This document shows, piece after piece, positions 12,368-22,183 of a stretch of DNA of 64,000 nucleotides. The position numbers and the translations under genes are program-made. Under the pieces are notes generated by a model that had not been told where the DNA came from, searched no databases, and worked only from the letters and a program-made list of their open reading frames with translations. Each line of letters starts with the position of its first letter. Position 1 is the first letter of the stretch. The DNA comes from Triticum aestivum (taxonomy: Eukaryota > Streptophyta > Magnoliopsida > Poales > Poaceae), in NCBI RefSeq assembly GCF_018294505.1, contig NC_057807.1:169536883-169600882 (forward strand). The letters run 5' to 3'.

Positions 12368-12962
12368 TCTTTTAATTCTTCTCTTATACCTTATACAAGA
12401 GTCTTGGTGATCTTCACCTTTCCTTTTTACATTTTATCCTTTGGCAAGCACATTGTGTTGGAAAGATCCTGATATATATATCCAATAGGATGTAAGTTAT
12501 CATGAACTATTATTGTTGACATTACCCTTGAGGTGAAAGGTTGGGAGGCGAAACTATAAGCCCCTATCTTTCCCTGTGTCCGATTAAAACTTTGAACCAT
12601 AAATATCACATGAGTGTTAGAAATTCTGAAAGATTAAATGATAGTTGAGTATGTGGAGTTTGCTAAATCAAAGCTCTGACATAGACCCTTGCTGAAAATA
12701 AGATGAATTGCAATTGTTTGATGACTGAGAATATAGTTTGTTAGTTTCAAGAAAGTTTATGATCTATACTTTAACATGTGAATAGCTTGTTACTTGATCA
12801 TGAGAAGTTTTATGAGTTGAGCAGCTGATAGGATGATGCTAGAAAAAGTGATTGGAACTATGATTGATCAAACTTATGCACTTACTAGCATTCACACTTC
12901 ATAAATTATTTCTTTTATTATTTACCTACTCGAGGACGAGCAGGAATTAAGCTTGGGGATGC

Positions 12963-14506
12963 TGATACGTCTCCAACGTATCTATACTTTATGAAGTATT
13001 CATGCTATTATACTATCCATCGCAGATGTTTTATATGCATTTATATGCTATTTTATATGATTTTGGGACTAACCTATTAACCTAGAGCCCAATGCCAGTT
13101 TCTGTTTTCTCCTTGTTTTTCAGTTTTACAGAAAAGGAATACCAAATGGAGTCCAATTGACGTGCCAATTTTTGATGAACTTTTATGGACCAAAAGAAGC
13201 CCCTGGAGTGAAATAGTTGGGCCAGAAGAGTCCCGATCTGCCTACGAGGGTGGGGGCGTGCACACCCCCCGGGGCGCGCCCCCTGTCTCGTGGACAGCCC
13301 GGAGACCCCCCCTGACGTGAAATCAATGCCAACCTCTCCTATAAATACAGAAACATTCGGAAAATAACCTATATCAGAAGTTCCGCCACCGCAAGCCTCT
13401 GTAGCCACGAGAAATCAATCTAGGCCCTCTCTGGCACCCTACCGGAGGGGGCCATCATCATCGAAGGCGATGGAGGAGGATCCCGGAGGGGCCATCATCG
13501 CCATGAAGGCCAAGGATCACATGGAGAACCTCTCCCATCTAGGGGGGAGGCCATGGAGGAGGACGCACAAGGGAGATAACCTCTCCCCCTCTCTCTTGGT
13601 GGCGCCGGAGTGCCATCGGGAGGGGAATCATCGCCGCCGTGATCGTCTTCATCAACATCACCATCATCATCTCTTTTACGCGGTCCACTCTCCCGCACCC
13701 CGCTGTAATCCCTACTTGAACATGGTTCTTTAAGCCAGATATTATGATCCAATGATGTGTCGCCATCCTATGATGTTTTGAGTAGATATCTTTTGTCTTT
13801 GGGTTGATTGATGGTCTAGATTGGTACTAGTTGTATGTTTTATTTTGGTGCTGTCCTATTGTGCCCTCCATGTCGCGCAAGCGTGAGGGACTCCCACTGT
13901 AGGGTGTTGCAATACGTTCATGATTCGCTTATAGTGGGTTGCTTGAGTGATAGAAGCATGAACCCGAGTAAGGGGGTTGTGGCGTATGGGATAAAGGGGA
14001 CTTGATGCTTTAATGCTATGGCTGGGTTTTACCTTAATGATCTTTAGTAGTTGCGGATGCTTGCTAGAGTTCCAATCATAAGTGCATATGATCCAAGAAG
14101 AGAAAGTATGTTAGCTTATGCCTCTCCCTCATGTGAAATTGCAATGACGACTACTGGTCTTGTTAACAATTGCCTAGGATAATTCCGCACACCTATCCAT
14201 CATTATTCCACACTCGCTATTTATAATATTTTGTAATATATTCTAACTTTATGATATGAACACCTACTTTTATATTTTAGCTCTCCGATATCATGCAAAG
14301 TTATCCTCTTCATACCCACAACGTAATTTTATTTCTTGTATCTAGTTGGAAGCAATCGTTCGGTGTACATAGAGTCATATCAATGGCAGATAGGACTTGA
14401 GAGAATATTGATCTTACCTTTAGCTCCTCGTGGGTTAGACACTCCATACTTATCACTTCCACCTTTGGAAATTGCTATGATGATTCCCCGCACTTGGGGA
14501 TTATCA
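12963..14506 (+). mobile_element. 3' LTR of the 4.2-14.5 kb Athila-type element
   Basis: 1,544 bp, preceded by the polypurine tract GAATTAAGCTTGGGGATGC and ending GGATTATCA at 14506, followed by the target duplication TACCC. It carries the same TATAAATAC promoter motif (13340-13348) as the 5' LTR. Confidence 0.9.
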
Positions 14507-14511
14507 TACCC

Positions 14512-16560
14512 CACCTTGTATTTTCGGTTTAAACACACCTCTTCCGCTTATCATCTATCATGTTTTGCACTAGACAATTTGATACTGTCATGTTTGGCCC
14601 TGGAAAATTTCGTACTGGATTAATTTGCTGGTTTAGAGCATAACTATAGTGCCTATTCTTCATCAGACCAAGGATATCCATGTTCGCAGTGATGGAAGAG
14701 TTGAAATCGATACAACAGAAATTAAGCATCCAATCATTGAATCATGTCCTGCACCTCCAATGTAGGTCCACCCTGCCAATAAATTCACATGCAAACCACT
14801 AATATTACTATCTAATGACAGTACAAAAACAGTAGCAAGATAGTAGCAAACCTTGTACCTTCGTAATGAACAACTCATAGTGCCACCAATTCGATATAAA
14901 GGTTTGGAAGAAAACATGCTCCTAATGTTGAACCATTTGGACTTTTTGTGCAGTTCCACTAAAATCGAGCATCCCTGTTTGCATAGATATTGAAAGTGTG
15001 ATTACTATAAAAGTGGGACTAGTTGAAGCATAGACTCACAAATATAAGCATTCCAATTTCTTAATGGGAAAAGGTAGCAAGACAGTTTCTAACCACCTAT
15101 TTGAAGGAATAAATAAGGCAACAACGGCTGATGTCAGGAAGGCATATATAGTTCTTTCTGAAAAAATCAATGATTCCTGACCTTTCCTTTTCTTTTAAGC
15201 ATATTTTGTGCAGTTCAACTACAATAAAATGCCATCACCGCCTTGACAATTCAGTGACACTATACAAAAAGAAATGACTTAACATTACATCATGATGTCA
15301 GGTATGTAATCGACAGGTATGTAATCTATAAAAATTAACAGTGCAAAAATCTGAAGGTAGTAACAAGTTTCATCGTTGGTATACTGGTTGTGCAACATCA
15401 TTAGAATGCCTTAGCTAGAAGATCTTTAATACATCCACATTCAACAGCTAACCTTGAACTAATCCAGTGACATTAAATGGCATTGCTTTAATTTATCGGT
15501 GGCATTAGACTGAGTGTGGCATTATTTAAATGTGGCATCACTTTAGTTGTAGCATTGCTTGACTTTAATGCTGGCGTTGTACTAACAGCAAAAAAGTGGC
15601 AATAAGAGCATGGGATGCCCATTTGGATAGTGGGTGCACCAGTACGATGTACCTCCACGGACGCATAGAGTGGTGCCAAGAGCAATAAATATCTAGGCAG
15701 CATAAGTCGATTACGTCCCATTTTTGTTCTCTTTAGCCACCTTTTTCCTATGTGAAGATAACAAACCGAACAACCTGGTCATTCTCTATTGCGTTGTCAT
15801 GCCTTTCTACCCATTTCCACCCTTTTCTAACCAAGAGACATGAGACTCGCTCCTTAGCTACTGATTTCCCCCTTTTCAACCTAGATGCGCGTTCGATGCC
15901 TAGTCTCTTGGACAGTACTTTCTCCCTTCCTTTCCTTATTCAACCTAGTCATGGATTAGTTTTCATGAAGTAGGTTTTCCTTTAATAGTGCAAATTAAGG
16001 TTTTCGTCTGCGTGACCAGCAGAGCATAGGATAGCAAATTGGGAAGATGGTGTAGTGGAGAAAGATCCACATGCAGCGACGTGGCAGATGGGGCAATAGA
16101 ACAAGGGTATGGTTAGAAAATAGGTAGCATACCTAAGGGTCAGCGGGAAGTGTCTTCGCTCATGGTCGTCATCCTCCGCACACACTACGGCAGCGAGCTT
16201 GGGGATGGAGGCCATCCTGCGAGGGCACTAGGTCTGAGAGGACGGCCTTGTCATCAGTGCATGACCTCGCTCGTCAACGACGAGCGTGTCAATGCTGCAC
16301 GTCCTTTTCTTCCCCTGCAGATCTGAGACCACCGGTGAGGAGGGAGACAGAGGCCGTCTTTTGTAGATCTTGAGAGAGGGTGATAGCGTGAGAAGCAAGT
16401 GGGCAGCCCTTAGCAAGAAAGCGCTGAAACTCCAGCCTATATATCTTTTTGATATTAGTACTAGAGGTGGAGTGGTGGTAGAGTAGTTTATATTTTCTCT
16501 GCATATAGTACCAGTTAATCGTGCTTGAAAATTAAATGGCACACCATTTAAAAAATGAAG
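14512..16560. other. Intergenic region, no gene recognised
   Basis: AT-rich DNA continuing the locus interrupted at 4186. Short degenerate repeats occur (TTTTGTGCAGTTC.ACTA at 14944, 15205 and also at 4098; GTGGCATTA units at 15500-15570). None of the short ORFs has a recognisable domain. Confidence 0.6.
16133..16215 (-). other. Doubtful first exon of an unidentified gene
   Basis: On the minus strand a TATATAGG box near 16438-16446 lies about 220 bases upstream of an ATG at 16215. The frame reads MASIPKLAAVVCAEDDDHER and is followed by a plausible splice donor, AG/GTATGC, at 16132. No continuing exon could be recognised to the left. This arrangement may be coincidental. Confidence 0.2.
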
Positions 16561-16860
16561 GTCGATAACTAATGCGGCACCTCAGGCCAATGCGGCCAGA
16601 TGCATTTTGCACGAGAAATTACACACCATGTTTCGTTGACAGGTGGTCCCGTTCCAACTTGTCAGTGAGACGACGGCGAGTCCTTTTGTACAATTTCTGA
16701 ATGGACGTCTATGTAAGCCGGGGCGCCTCTTTGTGTACTATGGCAACCGTCCACCGCCTCTTTGAGTTTCCCTCTCGATTTGGAACTGTTGTCGCACCCT
16801 CTTCCTCCCTCCACCATTTTCCTTAACCCTTCCTTCTGTCATTGTTCGATCATCTTCTCC

Positions 16861-18269
16861 ATGGAGGGAACAGGCCGAAAATGACACCGTTATTCTTGCC
16901 CCGTTCTAAAGGATGACGTGGTGGAGGAACTCATTGGTCGGTGTGATGTCATCACCTCGGCTAGCATGGCAGGTTCGTTCAAGACCATTCTCGACTCAAC
17001 TAATAACATCATTACAAGGAACCCAAGGGTCCAGGAGCGGTTTGATCTCCCCTATCTTCTTTGCCATGACCCTGCTGACTGGTGAACGGACGACGGAGCC
17101 CTTGCCTTGTGCAAGTTGATGCCGCTTGATAACGATATGTGTGATGTTAAGATGCCATCGCTTGAGGGTAAGGCTTGTGCAAGCGCAAATGGAGACTGGG
17201 TTGTTTATATTGGGTCCAACAGCGAGTGGGAACTTGTGAATGTGTACACTCGTCACCCGGTTCCACTTCCAAAAATCTCAGACTGCCCAGAGGTTGAGCA
17301 CACCGGTATTCTACACACGTTCAAATACGATCATGGTGATTGTCATCTATGGAAGATAGCAATTTGTCGAGTTCCCAACCGCTCTTGGGATTACACAAGC
17401 TATGAAGTTGTTGCTATCTTCGACAAGCTTGTTGCCGTCCTTACTTCCACGCCTCGATGGAAATTGCTCAAAAATCAATTTCTGTACACGGATGAGTACT
17501 GTGATGCAATTCAATACAAGGGTCTTGTGTTTGCTGCCACCACTTGTGGCACTGTTTTTGCATGGATCCTTATGCTTTCAGTACGTTTGTCTTCCACTGT
17601 AATTATAATTGTTTCATCCACATGCATGTGGATTAGCTAGTTTCTGTTTACTAATTAACCTTCTTATGTTTCCAAGGTCCTGTGAACATTCCACCACCTA
17701 TACTTGAAATTTTTTATAACCAAGAGGGAGATGACGACGATGATGATCACGAGCATGAGGACGAGCAGGACCCATATACTCAATGGCGCCTGGCAACTTA
17801 TTCTGATGGATCACCTCTTCTTGTCTATGTACAGGGCACTGCTGATGATACTAAGGAAGCAGGTGTTGTCTCGCATGGTCGCATTATCCGAACCTATTCC
17901 AACATCCATTTCAGGGTATTCGGGATGGATACTAGTGTTCTAGCGCCAACACCTTCTCCCTGGTTCAATATTGATAGTCTTGAAGGAAACTCGCTCTTTC
18001 TTGGACAAAACTATCCAATGATTGTGAAAAGTGATCTAGCTGCTATTAACACAACGTTACTACCATTTATGAGAAGCAACTGTATCTATACATCGGACAT
18101 TGCTCTACTTCCCTACCATGGCCTTCACAATATGCGTCCTGACATAGGCCGCTTCAGCCTTGATGATCAATCCTGCGTTGGTCTCGAGATTGAAAGTAGT
18201 TGGCCCTTCCAAGAGAATCACTTCTGGTTCAAAGCAAGCGTTTTCAACGCTGACGAGTGGTTGAGCTGA
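16861..18269 (+). pseudogene. DUF295/KIB1-4-like beta-propeller protein, two exons, decayed
   Basis: Exon 1 (16861-17580) and exon 2 (17677-18269) are separated by a 96-bp GT...AG intron and resemble the grass DUF295 family (KIB1-4 beta-propeller, often with an N-terminal F-box). Visible features are an F-box-like start (DDVVEELIGRC), propeller-type strands (ANGDWVVYI, WKIAICRVPNRSWDYTSYEV, YKGLVFAATTCGTVFAW), a long Asp/Glu loop at the start of exon 2 and a C-terminal stretch ending FNADEWLS. The frame is broken by TGA at 16882-16884 and 17083-17085, and by a one-base loss near 17565: exon 1 ends in phase 0 but exon 2 needs one carried base. If functional homologues are a guide it would have been a soluble regulatory protein. 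Family call is from pattern recognition. Confidence 0.7.
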
Positions 18270-18756
18270 AGTTCATTTCATTGCATGTTATTTGTTATGT
18301 GATGAAAACTTCAGTATTTATAATGTATCCTCGTTGTCGGTGTGGGTTGATGACCTGTTGTATGTAATGCTAAATGATATGGTTCTGATGAACTTACTAA
18401 ATATATGAATGGCTTTCAAGTTGCTTCTCAGAGTGGGTGCTGCGACGAGGCAAAAAAATATTTTCCGAATACATAATTGTACGTGCATTGCAATAGGTTA
18501 TCAGATGAGTCCAATCAACAATAGTACTACTATTTGTACTAGCTTCACATGCTTCGCACGTTGGGCAGGTGTTTTTACTGTAGCTGCGAAACCCATCATC
18601 CTAGATCCTCGGATGAGTCCAGTAGAAATTGCGTTATGATGTTTGGGTTCAAACTCCCAAAATTGCTGCACTATCTCTATGTCTACGTATACGTAATACA
18701 ACAAGTTTTAAACTTGAGACCAGCCATCCACCCTCACGAAGAACTCTTTTTAACCT

Positions 18757-18936
18757 AGCACAGACTCCAAGAAATTTGGCAACGGTGTGAGGTGGGCCAT
18801 ATGTTAATGTGTTTGTTGTACGTAACCAGCACCTCGAATCCTCAATATGGTCCAGAACAAGCATTCACGTACAGGAGTACGGCACACGCCACCAACATGA
18901 CTTCCATCTAACACCATATTCCTTGGAGTCTGTGCT
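18757..18936. mobile_element. MITE-like element with AGCACAGACTCCAAG inverted termini, copy 1
   Basis: 180 bp bounded by AGCACAGACTCCAAGAAAT and the inverted form ATTCCTTGGAGTCTGTGCT. It is non-coding. Its interior and about 110 bases of right flank are repeated at 19343-19596. No clear target duplication was found, so the superfamily is unknown. Confidence 0.55.
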
Positions 18937-18939
18937 ACA

Positions 18940-19596
18940 ACTATCTCTTCAACCTCCGGCATCGTTTCTCTAACTCAGCCATCGCACAGCGGGCGAGGTG
19001 GGGGTTTGCCGATAGTCGGTTTCCTCAACTGCGGTCCCACGTGGGACATCTAGCATCCAGGTCCTGTCATGCAAGAAAATGGAGTGCTAGATGAAGCCAC
19101 ATGATGTGCATCTTGGGTTAAACTGTAAATAGAATCTTACTCTTGAGTAACTACAAAAGCAGCCACCGAAGATCTTTATTGGATTTCTTTTTCATCACCA
19201 GCATGTCGAGGTGAAAGATGTGCAGGTTCAGTGGGTCATCTTGCGTTTTCACTGATATGTGGGACCGCATGTGAGCAAGCAGACGATGGGCTCCGCGCGT
19301 CTGCTTGCTGGCTGAGAAGAGAGAGAGAGGATGGCTGAGCCCGGACTCCAAGAAATTTGTTCTACGTAACCAGCAGCTTGATATAGGCTCGATATAGTGG
19401 GGTGGCATGGGCCATAACTAGCATTCACGTCTAGCAGTACGGCACATGCCACCCACACAAGTCCCATCTGACACCAATTTTCTTGGAGTCCATGCTACAA
19501 CCATCTCTTCTCCCTCCTATATTCTCCGCCATCACGCGGTGGGCGGCGTGGGGGTTTGCCAATAGTCGGTTTGCTCAACTGCGGTCCCACTTGTAA
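18940..19596. repeat. Diverged direct duplication of about 250-290 bp (copies 18757-19045 and 19343-19596)
   Basis: Both copies run from the inverted-repeat MITE through ACAAC.ATCTCTTC and GGGGGTTTGCC.ATAGTCGG to CTCAACTGCGGTCCCAC. The spacing is about 550-590 bases. Between them lies non-coding sequence with a short GA run (19318-19331). Confidence 0.65.
19343..19491. mobile_element. MITE-like element with GGACTCCAAGAAA inverted termini, copy 2
   Basis: 149 bp between GGACTCCAAGAAATTTG and CAATTTTCTTGGAGTCC. It shares with copy 1 the internal string GCATTCACGT and the AGTACGGCACA.GCCACC block. The flank after it (GTGGGGGTTTGCC.ATAGTCGGTTT) is also shared with copy 1, so the locus includes a segmental duplication, not only two insertions. 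Confidence 0.55.
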
Positions 19597-19949
19597 GTGA
19601 AAATGCCACACAACACGCATTCCCCTTGAGCGGCGTGCCAGACCAACTGTGTTGGGGTGCGACGCGAACACAACAGGCTTTTTCTTTTGAACTTGTAACT
19701 TGTAAATTTTGGTTCTTCTCCATGGCGAGACCGATAGATAGAAATAACGATTTTCCCTACAGTAATGAGAAGTTTGGTTCTGGTTAGGTTCATGCATGGA
19801 GTATGTACGAAAATTATGAAGTTGATGTGAAAGGTAAGATAATTACTAGTGGTACAATATCGTACTAAATGGATTTGACGGAAAGATAAAAATACATACG
19901 GATCCATCAACGACATCCTCACACCCAAGTGCGCTAGGTAACCAATCGA

Positions 19950-20495
19950 CGTGTGAGGAGCAGCGGCGTTGGCGGCGAGCTCAACGTGCTTCTAAACAAT
20001 GCTGTCCAAGGTTGCCATGCGGTCCAAGAAGGCCAGCAACCTATCGTCCTCCACTTGCATGTAGTAGTCCTTGTGGACGATTTGCACGTAGACATGGGTG
20101 ATTATGTCGACGGTGTCTTGCTGCGTCAGGCCCTATGCGGCGAGCATGACCTTGAGTTGGACATTCTCTGGCGCGATGGCAGGTAGTCACAGGGCCACTA
20201 GTGCGTCGAAGAGGTTGTCACCATAGACGTTCTTGAGGGTGGCGGGCATCACACAACCTGGACGCGTGGGCCGGAGGCGTACGTCAAGGTCGTCCGCGAG
20301 CTTCTTGACGATGGTGAACTTGTCGAGGAAGCCGACGAGGACCTCGTCAAACAAGGAGACAAAGTTATCGTCCAAGCAGCCTCTCTCCCTGGCGTCCTCA
20401 AGCATGACCTGGAGATGTTCCTCGGTGTCGGGCCGCAGGCCAGCGTCGTGGACCATTTGGCATAGTCGGCTGATGCTCGCGCTCATCGCCTCCAT
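19950..20495 (-). pseudogene. Unidentified protein, decayed minus-strand gene
   Basis: From ATG at 20495 the minus strand holds one frame that carries on, without any frameshift, through three stops (TGA 20187-20189, TAG 20133-20135, TAG 19992-19994) to about 19950 and possibly beyond. The predicted product is about 180 residues, mostly helical and acidic (MEAMSASISRLCQMVHDAG; GCLDDNFVSLFDEVLVGFLD; QLKVMLAA). A TATATAAAG-like box lies about 100 bases upstream (20594-20603). All three stops could come from single C-to-T changes in CGA or CAG codons. I do not recognise the family; a histidine phosphotransfer protein was considered and lacks the HPt motif. Confidence 0.5.
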
Positions 20496-20629
20496 GGGTT
20501 TAGCATCAAGTCAACTGATCTTGCAATTGGAGTGATCACTCTTGCCCTTGGTTAGGGTGTGTAGGATTTCGTAGATTGGACTAGCGGGGAGCCTTTATAT
20601 GAGAAGTGCAGACTGCGTTGCATTCGGAC

Positions 20630-20888
20630 GCAGCTTCATTGACTTACTGCGCCTGCCTTTGGTGCATGACAGGTGGGCCCAACAGGTGGCTGGCCCACAT
20701 GTCATATAGTCAAAGGCAGGTGCAGTAGATGGCCGAGGAGTAGATGGACAACACACATGTGAATGCAACAGACTAAGCTCTGATGCATTAACTGCGCCTA
20801 CCTTTGGGTGTATGACAGGTGGGTCAGCCACCCGTTGGGCCCACTTATCATACACCCAAAGGCAGGTGCAGTAAGTCAATGAAGCTGC
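20630..20888. mobile_element. Large foldback element with 33-bp inverted termini, MITE-like
   Basis: The left arm GCAGCTTCATTGACTTACTG continues to CTTTGG at 20662, and the right arm 20856-20888 is its inverse with one mismatch in 33. Each half is itself palindromic: CTGCCTTTG.TG.ATGACAGGTGGG pairs with CCCAC.T.TCAT and CAAAGGCAGGTGCAGT in both 20647-20726 and 20792-20872. The transcript could therefore fold as one long hairpin or as two. It sits just upstream of the minus-strand pseudogene. No coding capacity. Confidence 0.7.
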
Positions 20889-22183
20889 GGCCCCATCGTG
20901 CCGGTGCAATATAGTCATCTCACTGGACCTGTAGTTGGGTCCAAACAAGAGAACTTTGATGTTTACATGTTTATTGGTCCCCTTTGCATTTTGCACCAAG
21001 TTTTGACCTTTGATTTAACTAATAAAATGTTAATGCATCTAACCAAAAATGTTGTGCTAAGTAGTATCAAGTCATTGGACGCATATGCACCCCACGTCTC
21101 GTATTGGGTGATTTCTTTTTTCTTGGCAAGAAACTCGGAATGAGGTGGGTTGTTAATGCATCACAACTAAAAGTTTTGGGATTACTAGTATATGGTTTTC
21201 ATAACGTGACTAATGCACCAGTACGAAGGGAGTACAATAGTAGTTTTTGATTGCAATTTTTTGTTGGCAGCTTACCAAGTTAAGCGCTCGGTGAGTATAA
21301 TAGTAGTCTGATTGATGAGACTTCAGATTTGAGCCATCTACCAGAAGGAATAAAACAATACATCATGTATTTATTTATAGAAGGAGTAGTATATTTTTTG
21401 TGACATGCATTACTAGGCTAACCATTACTAGACATTGCTAGTAAAATACTAAATCCAGACGGATGTGGTAGTACTAGTACTAAATCCAGATGGTGGTGCT
21501 AGTAATAGTAGTAGTACTAGCAATGTAGTAGTACTGTACTACCCGTTTGTCAAATTATTACGTGCTGCTCCTCACAGTGAAGTGACAATACCCTGCGCCG
21601 GAGATGACACCCAAGTGTAGGCGCCGTGTTCGGCATACCAAAGTCAGCCTCACCGTCTGCAGTCACTATCATCATGGCTGTACAGCTAGCCTGCTTACAA
21701 CCAGTCGTGTTCGACATAATTTCTCATGCGTACATGCCCGTGCATTATATGAAACACCAATATAGGGGTGGACGGTGGCAACAGTGGCCATCGTGCCAGA
21801 TTTTTCCATGGCCTTCTATATGTGGTGGGGAGGATATAAGGCTGATTGTGAGAGACAAGGAGCTGTTCATAAATAGGGAACAAGTGCGGGCATCTTTTTG
21901 CAAAATTGCAGAAGTTTGGTTTGTATGCGTCAGATCTAGATCCGACGGCTATTGGTGAAAGATGGCACTGCACAATATCATCATGAACTCAGGACCTCCT
22001 TGATTCGCAGGATTTTGAAAACGTATGAATAGGACACGCAATAACTACAAGTTTCAAACTGATATTACAAATGTTAGGAGTAATGCTGCACCTATGAAGA
22101 GGGAATTACTAGGAAGTTTACGTAAGAACTTCCGTTACATTAGGTGGATGCAGCATTATCGTACAAACTAAAATCCACTGTCC
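20889..22183. other. Intergenic region with a probable old Stowaway remnant
   Basis: 20941-21235 has the layout of the MITE at 2802-3092 (GAGAACTTTGATGTTTA, TATGCACCCCACGTCTCGTATTGG, GGGATTA.TAGTATATGGTTTTCATAA) but has lost its left terminus. 21420-21545 is rich in AGTAGTACTAG units. Nothing else is recognisable. Confidence 0.45.

Larger units (their letters stand above)
4187..14506 (+). mobile_element. Complete non-autonomous Athila-type gypsy LTR retrotransposon
   Basis: A 10.3-kb element bounded by a perfect 5-bp target duplication, TACCC (4182-4186 and 14507-14511). The LTRs are 4187-5733 and 12963-14506, both TGATACGTCTCC...GGATTATCA. A primer-binding site follows the left LTR and a purine-rich tract (AAGCTTGGGGATGC) precedes the right one, giving plus orientation. 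The interior has no recognisable gag, protease, RT or integrase frame and must have relied on another element's proteins. It contains two diverged copies of an Athila-type 3' untranslated region (around 5830-6940 and 10670-11660) separated by an apparently foreign insert. The LTR style and internal blocks resemble the Sabrina/WHAM group; the exact family is uncertain. Confidence 0.9.

Noticed and set aside
20187..20495. Histidine phosphotransfer (HPt) protein
   Set aside because: The helical acidic look suggested it, but the conserved HQxKGSS segment is absent.
20630..20888. Canonical miRNA gene
   Set aside because: The hairpin is long and nearly perfect over the full arms, more like a MITE than a typical miRNA precursor. 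No known miRNA sequence was recognised.
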